DNA from: Chlorokybus atmophyticus
Taxonomy: Eukaryota > Streptophyta > Chlorokybophyceae > Chlorokybales > Chlorokybaceae
Assembly: GCA_009103225.1 (NCBI GenBank)
Contig: RHPI01001132.1
Coordinates: 337,985 to 401,984, forward strand
DNA length: 64,000 nt
Direction: 5' to 3'
Shown: positions 11,201 to 22,059 of the stretch, in pieces
How the letters are laid out: every line of letters starts with the position of its first letter
Numbering within the stretch: position 1 is the first letter of the stretch
Notes under the pieces: generated by a model
The model's database searches: none
Told to the model about the DNA's origin: nothing
The model's input: the letters and a program-made list of their open reading frames with translations, nothing else
Program-made: the position numbers and the translations under genes

Positions 11201-13712
11201 GCACGGCCAGTTGTGCTACTTGTGAGGCCATTGTTGCCTGCATGTTTGGAGCATTAGCTGCCATGCCCGAAAACTTGCATACGATGAGTACTTTGTTTGT
11301 GTTGCTGTTGGGAGCGAGCATAGCGTAGCAACTGCTTTGTTGAGAACGCTCATGATGGAGTGCGCTTTCGACTCATCCAGCCCAAAGTCCGCTGGTGCTC
11401 GGCGCTTAAGCAGGTTGAGCATGCGTTGCAGGTTCCGCCTGTAACGCATGCTCAACCTATACTTCAGCAAGTGCTCCATTCAAACGATTTTTGCACATAC
11501 ACATTTGCAGATAACGCAACCTCCGTGCATGGTCTTTGTATGCACTTTCTGCTACTGTTACTGGACTCTGGCAGTTCACGTGCAGCAACAGCAGCATGTT
11601 TGACCACAATGGCACGATGCTTCACTGCCACGCGTGCTCTAGTAAACGGTGTGCGTAACTTGGTTTGTTTAATTTCTTGTTTGTGGCCATGTGGGGCTTA
11701 AGTCTGCAGCAGCCCAATCAATGCCGCTCAAGGACTTGTGTCTCTCGTGCCCAATCTGTTTCGTCCATGCCTTCCAGCAACGGGACATGCTCAACGGGCG
11801 AGATGCCCCACATGTGCACACCTGTGTTATGCATGGATGTTTCTAGAGGAGTGGCATCAGCAATTGTTCCTTGCGGCACGTGCTATTTGAAGTGTTCAAT
11901 GCAATGTGACAAGTCAAGCCAACAGACATGGGTGTGCTGCCATTCAGTTGATACATCACATATCTCACACGCTTATTAACAATGGGGCTGAGCATATCAT
12001 CAGCATGCAGATGCTTGGCTCTTGATTTCAAGCTTTTGTATGACGATTAGGTTCAACTTGTAGTGGGTGCGGCATATGCTCCGCTAAGACACGTCTCAAT
12101 CTTGCGACATGTCCAGTTGAATGATGGGCATATGCTACGTGCGTGCGATTGAGTGCGCTTAACGCAAGGCCCCTGAGTACTATAAGCAAGCGTCACGCTG
12201 TGACAGGCATCAGTAATACGTCAATTCGCACACAGAGCTCTAGCATCATGGCTAAATGTGTGTAGTGCAACCGAGCAGAAATTACAGGCACAAGCACGCA
12301 TCAGCCCAATGCAGGAGCAACGATGCTTTAGGATTTACAGTCACACACACGCAGCCTCATCTCGCAAGCACAAGGCAGGCGTGCGCAGCTAGTATGTGAC
12401 CTACCCAGGGCGTTCACTTTTCCCGCAAGGACAATAATACATGCAAGTAATGCAGGCAATGCTATGCACACAACGTGCTCAACACCAACAGCAGAACAGA
12501 CTTTGTAGTCCCTGATACATGTATAAAAAACTGGCACCCAGCAATGAGATTTACGCCATCGGGCTTGCGCCGTCTCGCCCACCTACATCTAGATTTAGGG
12601 CTAAATGCATAGGGTGTGAGTCAATCGGCATTCATGTACAATCGTGCAGTGCTTTGTGTCGACACTGTGCAGCAATCAGCAGTCAGCAGTCTGTACATGC
12701 AACAAACACAAGGCAATGCAAGCGGGCGCCACACATAAACTTACACACTCACACCCGGGGCCCTAAGCTATATACATAAGCTAAGTGCTGCTATGTGCAG
12801 TGCAGTGAGCTGAGGGTAGTGGGTGGTGGGTGGGGTTGAAAAAGTGTTGTATGACCGACCTGTTTACCATAGAGTATAGGCATAGGGAGGCAGTTGTTTG
12901 CTGTAGGAAGGGTGGTGGTGGTAAGGACGGTGCAGAGCAGTGCAATGCAATGAGGTGGTGTGGATGTGTGTGTTGTGTCTCCACTCCTACGCCCACACTT
13001 CCTCCCGAATAGGTTATGTGACCGCAGCATGTGTGGCGGCCGTATGAGTTGGTGTTGCGGGTTTTTCTCTTCAACATTGTAAGACATGTCAACTACACGG
13101 CGCGCAGGCTAATAACACGCCTACAGTCGAAGCACAGGCCATTCGGCAGTGTGCAACAATTACCAAAGTGTTAACGGTCAATACAGCACCATCGGACTAA
13201 AGAGCCAGAGCATGCATGACGATAATGATTTGTGTTCATTTCACAATTGTACAACTTCGTCGTACTGAACGGTAGATTTAGAGTAAACAACAGTGATTGC
13301 CATGATGAAGGGTAAGCTGCATCCTGTCACATGTGACTCGCATCGCCCTTCCATTGAGTCTGTGCATCATTCTCAGATGGGCACTTCCGGTGTAAACCTT
13401 CCGTATAAGGGGGAAACTCCCGCTCACGTTAGTGCAATGTGACGCGGTCTGACTCAGACCTCGCTGCCACCAACTGTCACAGATATCGCTCCCAGCTGCG
13501 CTGCAAGTTGGGGCCCGCAGCGCAGCACAGGCACTGATATCCGCGTTGTCTTGACAAACCCGTTTATAGAATCGGCCGCGGCTTTGTTACAAGCATAAGG
13601 TATTTGTGGTGGAATCGCCACCTGGCATTGGTGTGTGAGGTTGTCGCCGCCATCGTCGTCGTCGTCGTCGTTGGCGCCGGGGGTTGCAGCAGGAGCAGGG
13701 GCAGCAGCAGCG
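8241..13712. other. Gene-poor region between DENR and SERF
   Basis: About 5.4 kb in which I recognise no protein domain. Open frames are short and Cys/His/Met-rich, typical of chance frames in TGCA-rich DNA, with many TGCATG/CATGCA runs. A 21-bp hairpin lies at 11412-11458. The stretch 12780-13020 is skewed (GGTGGT/GTGTG-rich). The last few hundred bases probably hold the SERF promoter and 5' leader. Confidence 0.5.
11412..11458. repeat. 21-bp near-perfect hairpin with 5-base loop
   Basis: The left arm 11412-11432 and right arm 11438-11458 are complementary with a single G-T opposition (a G-U pair in RNA), around the loop TTCCG. It lies in intergenic DNA. Confidence 0.8.
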
Positions 13713-14186
13713 ATGTCTCGGGGCAATAAGCGCGAGGTTGATCGTGCCCGGGCGCAGGCACGCAAGGCCGATGCGGCCAAGGGCAACGCTGATGGCCTGA
13801 CGCCCCTTGAGCGGCGGGAGCGGTAAGTGACCAAGCGAACTTGCTCCTCCTAGCCTTTTTGTTGATAACTACTTTGTTGGTCGATCGTGTATGCCTATTA
13901 TTTCGTTCTGCCGCCGTTGTGCTTCTTCCTGCTGATCCGCGCAGCATTAGGGTTTGTATTTCTGCAGGGTTTTACTTGTTGACATTGCTGTTTGTGCCTT
14001 TGAGACTCTAGTTTTTGTTTGACAGCTGTCACTCAGCTGCTTGCAAGAAGGTTTGGGTTATACTGATTTCTGCTGCAAATGTTTGTGCGCAGGGACGCCA
14101 AGGCCCTGCAGGAGAAGGCTGCCAAGAAGGCGGCTTCGGCCGCTGGAGGCATAGGCGGTGGCTCTGCCCCAATCAAAGCCAAGTGA
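13713..14186 (+). CDS. SERF-like small EDRK-rich factor (4F5 family)
   Basis: A small, highly charged protein of the 4F5/SERF family, whose members bind nucleic acids and modulate protein aggregation; the function in algae is unknown. Exon 1 (13713-13822) starts MSRGNKREVDRARAQARK, the hallmark of the family's N terminus (MTRGNQRE/DLAR). It continues with GLTPLERRER, and exon 2 (14093-14186) supplies DAKALQEKAAKKAAS and ends in a basic tail. The joined frame encodes 67 residues, the usual family length. The intron (13823-14092) has donor GTAAGT and acceptor GCGCAG. The upstream in-frame ATG region is Ala/Ser-rich; the start at 13713 is chosen because the family motif begins there. Confidence 0.9.
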
Positions 14187-15010
14187 AAGAAAGAGAAATC
14201 CAAAAGAGACAAGTTCTTCTCTTCGGCAGGAGAGAAGCCACAGCACAATTGTAGCATATCATCATTACAGTTTCAGCCGCAAGCTCGACGGCTGCCATAG
14301 GGGTTCCTGAAACCACCCACCGCGCACGCTCACCTACCCTTTCCCCTTTTATCACACCCGTTCAAGCACGTATGCCCTAGCACTGAACTGGAGTTATTAG
14401 CTCTATTATGCCCCCCCTTCCCCATATGCAGCATATCTAGCCACATCTTTGCATCAGGTCACCACTGCTTGACATCTCTCTGGCAGCCCCTTGCTGCACA
14501 GCGCTTGATGAAATAGAAGGCTTGTATGCTCTTCCGCACCCTGCATTTTGCGAGGTTTGTGCGATGCTATTAACCCGCAGCAAGTCTGCTTCCTGTTGCA
14601 ATTGCATTCAAGTCAATCTAATTGTGGTAGTTTGAGAAATGAGCGCTATTTGCTGCACGCAGTCAATGCACAAATGCGTGAATGTTTAGTTAGTGCATGA
14701 TGATGTGGTATGAGCATAATCTGAGGGCATTGGAGGAAGACAGGTCATGCAGAAGTTGGCAACAACCATTGCAATGGCTGGCCCTGACTTGGAAGAACGT
14801 GACAGACTTGCACCAACGCAATGCACACAAACTTGGATGCACACTCGGATGCACACTCGGATGGTGTACACTGCAAACACTAGTGCACTCACACACAGCT
14901 GAAGGCACAACATGCCAATAGCACAAACTTGATGCAAAACTACATTAACACGTATAGATTATCAACAAGTTGCCTGCATAATCTGTACAAGTAATGACAA
15001 GAGTGTTTGT
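14187..15010. other. Intergenic region between SERF and the MAEA 3' end
   Basis: A convergent intergenic stretch that must hold the two 3' UTRs. No domain was recognised. A 12-bp tandem repeat (GGATGCACACTC, nearly three copies) occurs around 14834-14862. Confidence 0.6.
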
Positions 15011-16965
15011 CTATGAGATGAAAGCCTTCTGTAGTTGCGCGTAGTTGCACGTGAAGCCCGTGCGTGGGCAAGTGATGCGTCCGTTGTTGTCACGCGCCAT
15101 GGCTTCAAGGGCATTGCGGCTGTACACGTAGCCGTTAGGTAGGACCATCGGCGGGTTGTTGTCATTCATGATCTCGTTGGTGATGCGGCACACCAACGTG
15201 GAGCGCGCGTGCTTTGCGTACGGTAACCCACGCGCAAGCTGTCTGTACAGAGTCGAGCGCAGCGGGTCCTCTTTGCTACACGCACTCTCATCGTTCTCTC
15301 TCTCATCTTCACAAAAGGGTGTCTTCAATGCCGACAGCCCCGCCTGAAGAAAAATGTCCAACAGCGGCCTTGGCGTGAGACAATGCAGACGGTTGTGTTC
15401 ACGCTGAAAGGAGTCCACGAGCACGTCCCAACGCAAGACATCAAACAAACACTTGTAGCGCGCGCACTCGGTGTTGCCGCCAAAAGCCAATGCAGCCATG
15501 GCGTGTTGGAGCTCACTCATATGTGTACCCGCCCACGCCGAGAGGTGTTTACGCGCGTACGTGACAGCCTCTTTGCCACACTCGGCCCGCACGAGTTCAA
15601 TAAACTCCTGGACACGCAGCTCAAACTCAAGCCCACTCTTGAGCTTGCGAAGACGGGATCGGTTGTCATTGCACCACGCAAGAGCCTCCCCGCAGTCACG
15701 TTGTCTCAACGACTCGATCACACGCCGTGCGTGGGCAAACACATCCAACTCAACAAGCTCCTCCACGCCCGCCGCTTCCGCCAAACCCGTTGCAGCGCGG
15801 TAGTAACCCGCACGAAGCATGTAATCGATGACAATGCGGCTCACACGCGCGCGGTTCCACGCCACCTCACGCTCACGCGCCGATTGTGGTTGGGTATGTT
15901 GTGTATGTTGTTGTTGTTGTTGTTGTTGTGTTGAGTGAGCAGAGGCCAAATGCTCAATTCTTGCTCTGCAGTGGTGTATGTGGCGTTCTTCCTCGTGTCC
16001 GGCTTCATCGAGCTTGCGCTTGAGGCCTTGCAATCGGCTTACAAGTGCTTCCAGCTGGCGGGTGGCTTCAGCGGCACTGAGAGGGTGAGAACTTGATGAT
16101 GTGGACGTGTGCGCGTGCGCAACTTCGGCCAACACCTGCGCAGCCGCGGCAGCCTCCTTCTCAACAAGCTTGCTGCTCGCACGCACGGCTTTCTTTAGAC
16201 TCTCATATGGGACCTTTACAAGCGGCAGCTCCACGCGCACCTGAGAGATGATAGATGAAGTGGGCTTGCAGCTCTATGTGATATGTGAGGTTGCAAGTCA
16301 GTATGTGCTTGCGTACATGCAGTGCTTCGTGCATACATGTGTGCTCGCGCACACGTGTACGCCTCAATGCGGGCGCACGCAAATGTGTGCATGCATGTGT
16401 GTATGCATATGCGTGTACACAGTCATGGGTGTAATGTTCAGCGACTGCATGCCTTGTGTCAAATGCCAGATCAATCATAAAAACCAATCTGCGCAGAGCA
16501 GACAAGAGTTCGAGGTGACAATTGTAGCCAAGTTGGACTAAAACACTGACTGTGTCTCTCTCTCTCTCTTTCGCTCAGCAAGCGTGAAACAACAAGCTTG
16601 ACCCACACAAAACCACGATTGTCTACAGTCCTTCCAGCAAGACGTGAATTAAACGCGAGAGCACATGTTTTGCTGCAACTGTCTTTGTCTAAGCGGCAAA
16701 GCGCATACAACCAATAGCGGGGCGGATGGCAGCACGGACACACGTAGGTACTACACTCACATGCACATACTGACACACACAACGCAATCTGTCCAACAGC
16801 CTGGACCCCACACATGCTTGCATATCAAACACCATGACACAGCATTCGCACATACAAATCACCACCAACACCAACACCACCATCACCACCACCATCATCA
16901 ACCATGACTCCCACCTTGTCGTGGGCTGACTCCGACGCAAGCGTGCCGGCGGCAACCTCCGCCAT
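15011..16965 (-). CDS. MAEA: MAEA/GID9-type subunit of the GID/CTLH E3 ubiquitin ligase
   Basis: MAEA (yeast Gid9/Fyv10) pairs with RMND5 to form the catalytic RING module of the GID/CTLH ubiquitin ligase. Exon 1 (16965-16915) encodes MAEVAAGTLASESAHDK; exon 2 (16240-15011) carries the rest, 426 residues in all (human about 396). The exon 2 start follows an acceptor CTCAG and begins VRVELPLVKVPYESLKK, matching the family N terminus. LisH (VIDYMLRAGYYRAATGL), CTLH and CRA regions follow (FELRVQEFIELVR, EAVTYARKHL). The C-terminal RING-like end has NPPMVLPNGYVYSRNALEAM and ITCPRTGFTCNYAQLQKAFIS-type residues. A poly-Gln tract (near 15905-15930, CAA repeats) lies in the coiled-coil segment and is probably length-variable. 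It faces nicalin head to head. Confidence 0.92.
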
Positions 16966-16985
16966 GACGACAACGACGACGACAA

Positions 16986-17018
<33 letters not shown>

Positions 17019-17141
17019 CAACGACGGCGGCGACCTCCGCCAGCACCACGGCAGGCTGCAACACCGTGTCACTTCCACAGCTTCGAAGATTGCAACCCTA
17101 AAGCGGCTGTTGTAAGTTGCAGCGTGTTGGTACTGGTGGAC
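16966..17141. promoter_or_regulatory. Bidirectional promoter region of MAEA and nicalin
   Basis: 176 bp separate the two start codons. The segment contains triplet microsatellites (ACG/ACC, CAC and GCG types) at 16966-17040 and no clear TATA box. The head-to-head arrangement implies shared or overlapping promoters; this is inference from spacing. Confidence 0.5.
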
Positions 17142-20100
17142 ATGTGTGCAATGTGGTTGTTGCGGCGGCGGCGGCCGCAGCTGCTCTCCAATGGTAGGTG
17201 GCTGGCATCCCTATGCGTCTCTGTCCTGGTGCTCCTCCTCCTCGCTGAAGCCTGCGCCGGCGCTCATGTCGCTGAGGTGCGCATTGGCCTGGCCTGGCCT
17301 GGCCTGGGCTGGGCTGGCCTGGTGGGAGGTTTAGAAGCACTGTTTTTCAGCATGCTTGCAGTGGTTCTTATCGCCTTACATGCAAGCTTTTAAGCACAGA
17401 TTGTCAAGCACCAGAACGAACAATGCTGTTTCCTGTTGCAAACAAGTGCATGCACACACAATGGCTCACAGCTTATCATGGAGAAAGGGTGACAGCAAAT
17501 TATAATCTTTAACTTCACTGAAAATCACACAATTGACTCTTAAGAGTAAGATTTGCTGGCTGCCTTGTGTCCTCGAAGTAATGTCAGTCTTACATGTGTG
17601 TGTGTGTGCGCGCGCGCGTGCGCGTGCGCGTGTGTGTGTGCGTGTGCGTGCCCGTGTACACTTGCGCGTGCGCGCGTGCACATGTGCATGCGCTGTGTGT
17701 ATATCTGTGCACGCGCGCGTGTGCGCGTGCAAGCGTGTACACGCTTGCACTTGCGTGCAACCCTTTGAGCGTGTGAGTGTGCGCACACACGCGCTATGTG
17801 TGGTTGAAGCGCTAATTGATGGCGTGTGTGTGTGTGTGTGTCTGTGTGCAGGTGTACCGCTTGCTGCAATATGACTTAGAGGGGGTCCCGCTTGGTTCAA
17901 GGCGAGCCGCATTGGCCCACCACGCCACATTAAGTCTCACCGCCTACACCGCCGCGGCCGATCTCCAACGCGTCGCTCTCGTGTTGCCGTTGCCACTCGC
18001 GCTGTTCACATATAACCCAACGCAACTGCGAGAGCTTCTAATCAGTCCCAACCAAACAAACAGCAACAATAAGCGCGCGGCTGTTGGGGCACTGCTGCTC
18101 GTACTACCTAAAGACTTTCATAGCAATGATGTGAGTGTGGAGATGGATGATGTGAAGGCTATCACAGAGTTGGAGCAGCTGCTCATTGACAACAACCTTT
18201 CGGTCAGTTGTGCTTTTGTTCCTTTCCTTGCTTGCATCAACTAGCTATTCTGTTGTCTCACCGTGTGCGTGTGCATGTGCGTGTGCGTGTGTCTCTCTCG
18301 CAGATTCCCGTGTACTTTGCTTTGGAGAATGATAACCTCGCAAGCATGTTGAAGGACCTCACTGCGAACGATGCAGCTGGAGTTGCTGCGACGCCGAGCT
18401 CGGGAGGGTAAGAAGACACGCATGTCATCTGTTTGGTTGTGTGTCCTGCTTTCATTCCTGTGCTCATGTCGTCATTTCTACCATGTAGGTACAAGCTGCA
18501 AATTGTTGGGCCCGAGCCAACAAAGCTCAGCCCCACACTGGAAAACTATCAGGTCTCTAATATGTGCTTGCATTTGCTTTGTATGTGACGCATCATACAC
18601 GCCCTGTATGTCTCGCCTATGTCATGTGTGTGACAATGCAGGGTTTTCTGCCGGGAGATAAGACGCAAGACAGGACGATTGCAGTTGTCGCACATTATGA
18701 CACATTTGCTGCTGCACCAGTAAGAGTTAGCGTTATTGTTGTTGTTGTTGGTGGTGGTGGTGGTACACTACAGTGGCATGCATGCTCATCCTATAACAGG
18801 TATTGTGGCGTAGGCATGTTGGGATTCATATTGAACATATCTGTAGGGGCTTGCGGTTGGCGCTGATGACAACGGGAGTGGCGTCGCGGGCTTGCTTGCG
18901 CTTTGCCGGCTGTTCTCTGCGCTGTACGCGGACCCGCACACAAGAGGGATGTATCCGTTTCCCCATATGCTGGTGTCAATGCGTGCATGCGTGTGAGTGT
19001 GCCTGTGGTGTACATGGGAAGTGTTCATGTGAACGCGGGTGCTCGCAGGCACGCACGCACGCACGCATGCAAGCGTGAAAGTGTCATTTGTGTGCTGCCC
19101 TGCAGCTCCAGTCCTGATTCTGTTGTCCTTGACTTGCAACGAACACTGCAGCTACAACTTCTGGTTTCTGCTCACTTCTGCCGGCCAAATGAACTACGAG
19201 GGAGCCAAGCAGTGGCTGGCCAAGACGGATGTGCGCCTCCTCGAGACATTGGACCTGGTATGTGGTTTTACAAGCATGCATGCAAACTGTACGTTTATGT
19301 ATGTACGCGCGCGTGCGTGTGGGTGCGTGTGGGTGTACATGCATACATGCATGTGTATGTGTGCGTCACATACACACATATAAACACGAATTCATGCATA
19401 TATGACTACATATGCATGCGCACACATACCATGTGACCTGTGCGCACGCGCACGCACGCACGCACACATGTATGTCACACGGCCTTGATTATACTTTACG
19501 CAGGTGCTCTGCTTGGACTCATTAGGCTCGTGGACACTCGACACCGGTTTGTACCTTCACGTGTCTCGTCCCATGCGCGACCCAGCCATCCAGCGGCTGT
19601 CGGAGGCGTTCGGCAAGGCCGGCGCCGCACTCGGCGTGTCGATCGAGACAGTAGCGAAGAAGATCAACGAGTCTCACGTGGCGTGGGAGCACGAGCACTT
19701 TGCCAAGCAACGCATACTCGCGGCCACACTCACGAGCAGGCAACAACCGAGCACGCTGTTCGCTCCTTCCCTGCTGGATCACAGGTGAAAATGCGTGCGT
19801 GTGTGAGTGCCTGGGTGTGTGCTTCTGTGCGTGCATGCGTGCATACCGCTTAGCTCATGTCAAAGCATGTGTTAACACTTGTGTGTGCACATATGAGTAC
19901 ATGAACACCTATGTCACCACATACCTGTAGTTGTACACATACACATGGTAAGCACATAGTCTATATGCGGGTACTGCTTGATGGTGTTTCTAACTAATTG
20001 TTGACTACATACTTGCACTAATCGTGCACGCGCGCGCATGTGCGTGCATCGTTACCAGTCTTATGTATCTTGCCCACTTGTGTAATGTTGGGGTACATTC

Positions 20101-20957
20101 TTGAACGTTTTGCAATGTCACAGGGTCAACGCGACAGCTGTTGAGCTTGCAGTCCAGCTGGCAGCGGAAGCCTTGGCCGTGTACGCTTACAGCAGTCCCA
20201 ACAGCAACGCCACGAGCGTCATGTTTGCAAACAACGATCAACAACATCAATCTGGAGTCCTTTCTATCAGCAGGCCTTTCCTTGACCAATGGCTCCTGAT
20301 GTTGGCCAAAACCCCACGCTTTGCACCATTCATCCCGAAGAGTTTCCCCCTCACGCTCAGCCTTCAAGCAGTGAGTTGTTGTGTCACACGGTAATATGTG
20401 TGGCGTGTTGCAGCATCAGCCATCAAGATGTGTTGTCGTTGTTGTGTCTGCTCTGTTTCAGGCACTGCAGCGATATACGGCGGTCACGCAAGTGGTCAAG
20501 TTTACACTTGATCCCAAGCTTTTTGAGTTTTATGGCACGCAATCGTCTCAAATGCAGGTTTTCCAGGTAATAGGCTGTGACACAGTGCATATGTGCACAC
20601 GCACGTGCTCGCACGCGCGCACGCGCACACGCACACATACACGCAAGCATTTGTTGTTTGTTGCAGAGCTCTCTTTTGGCATTGTATATAATTCACAGAT
20701 GTGTGCAGGTTGCTAGCGTAGGATTTGATGTCTTTCTGGCAGCTGCGATCGGCGCTTACCTTGCGGTGTTGTATGGGATTCTACACATACTCTCCAAGGT
20801 AGAGTCTCATCTTGGGTTATGTTGGACTGAAAACCTACATACACATGTTGGGTTGTCATCAATCCTCATGAGTTGCTCTTACTCAATGCAGGGCACATCT
20901 GAAGTGGCCGCTTTGTTTCGGAAACCCATGATGAGTCGCAAGTTGAAGTACACGTAG
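17142..20957 (+). CDS. NCLN: Nicalin (ER membrane, BOS complex subunit, M28-like fold)
   Basis: Nicalin is a single-pass ER membrane protein that, with NOMO and TMEM147, forms the BOS complex of the multipass translocon. Twelve exons close in frame to about 576 residues (human 563): 17142-17276, 17852-18202, 18304-18407, 18489-18552, 18642-18719, 18847-18950, 19152-19257, 19504-19784, 20124-20370, 20462-20566, 20709-20798, 20892-20957. Exon 1 is a signal peptide (LASLCVSVLVLLLLAEACAG). The lumenal aminopeptidase-like domain has VVAHYDTFAAAP and GADDNGSGVAGLLAL, then FWFLLTSAGQMNYEGAKQWL and CLDSLGSW. A transmembrane helix near the end (VFLAAAIGAYLAVLYGILHI) is followed by a basic tail. An in-frame ATG three codons later (17151) is an alternative start. 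The Glu-Glu of active M28 peptidases is absent, as in other nicalins, so it is probably not a protease. Confidence 0.94.
17277..17851 (+). repeat. Alternating purine-pyrimidine tract in nicalin intron 1
   Basis: The first intron begins with a GGCCT pentamer repeat (17286-17323). Around 17594-17700 and 17760-17842 it has long GT/GC/CA alternations such as GTGTGTGCGCGCGCGTGCGCG. Such alternating DNA can adopt Z-form and is hypervariable in length. Confidence 0.75.
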
Positions 20958-22059
20958 CGCCAGCGAGTATGTTTTAGGAGATGTGGCTGGATTTGGAAAG
21001 TTACACACACGCGCACATGCACACACACCCGCTCAACATTGGTTGCTTTTGTTGAATCCAAGTTTCTGTGTGTGTGACCAACACTTTGTGTGCACATTGC
21101 TTTATTGAACAGGTCATGGCATCTGCCATGCGATAAAAATAGAACAGGCAGCTCCCCGCACCCGCAATCATCGGGTGGGGCGAAGTCCACACGCTGCCAC
21201 ACAAATACGTGCGTGTGTGTACACAAACACACACATCCACACTATCTTATAAAGAGTACTCTGTTGCCCTATATGACAATAAGTAGGTACGGTATAGACA
21301 ACGGGGTGAAGAATGTTGGGGAGGTAAAAAATGGGGGGGGGGGGGGGGGNNNNNNNNNNNNNNNNNNNNNNNNNNNNNNNNNNNNNNNNNNNNNNNNNNN
21401 NNNNNNNNNNNNNNNNNNNNNNNNNNNNNNNNNNNNNNNNNNNNNNNNNNNNNNNNNNNNNNNNNNNNNNNNNNNNNNNNNNNNNNNNNNNNNNNNNNNN
21501 NNNNNNNNNNNNNNNNNNNNNNNNNNNNNNNNNNNNNNNNNNNNNNNNNNNNNNNNNNNNNNNNNNNNNNNNNNNNNNNNNNNNNNNNNNNNNNNNNNNN
21601 NNNNNNNNNNNNNNNNNNNNNNNNNNNNNNNNNNNNNNNNNNNNNNNNNNNNNNNNNNNNNNNNNNNNNNNNNNNNNNNNNNNNNNNNNNNNNNNNNNNN
21701 NNNNNNNNNNNNNNNNNNNNNNNNNNNNNNNNNNNNNNNNNNNNNNNNNNNNNNNNNNNNNNNNNNNNNNNNNNNNNNNNNNNNNNNNNNNNNNNNNNNN
21801 NNNNNNNNNNNNNNNNNNNNNNNNNNNNNNNNNNNNNNNNNNNNNNNNNNNNNNNNNNNNNNNNNNNNNNNNNNNNNNNNNNNNNNNNNNNNNNNNNNNN
21901 NNNNNNNNNNNNNNNNNNNNNNNNNNNNNNNNNNNNNNNNNNNNNNCATGCGTGAGTGTGCATGTGTGCGTGCATGCGCACATGTGTGCCTGTATGTGTG
22001 CGCGCGTGCGTGCATGTGTGTGATGAACAGACTTTTGCATTGGTGAGCGCACCGTGGAG
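20958..22059. other. Convergent intergenic region with an assembly gap
   Basis: Holds the 3' UTRs of nicalin and the EGF protein. 597 Ns fill 21350-21946, preceded by 17 consecutive Gs (21333-21349) and followed by TGTG/TGCA repeats. Reading frames that cross the Ns are meaningless. Confidence 0.9.

Noticed and set aside
13454-13834. Minus-strand frame with an Asp-rich run
   Set aside because: It is a shadow of SERF exon 1 and a CGTCGT repeat.
16904-17101. Thr-rich plus-strand frame just before nicalin
   Set aside because: It is the antisense of MAEA exon 1 and a CAC/ACG microsatellite; the nicalin signal peptide begins separately at 17,142.
17533-17930. Several long overlapping frames rich in Val/Cys/Arg or Thr/His
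   Set aside because: They arise from GT/CA dinucleotide repeats inside nicalin intron 1.
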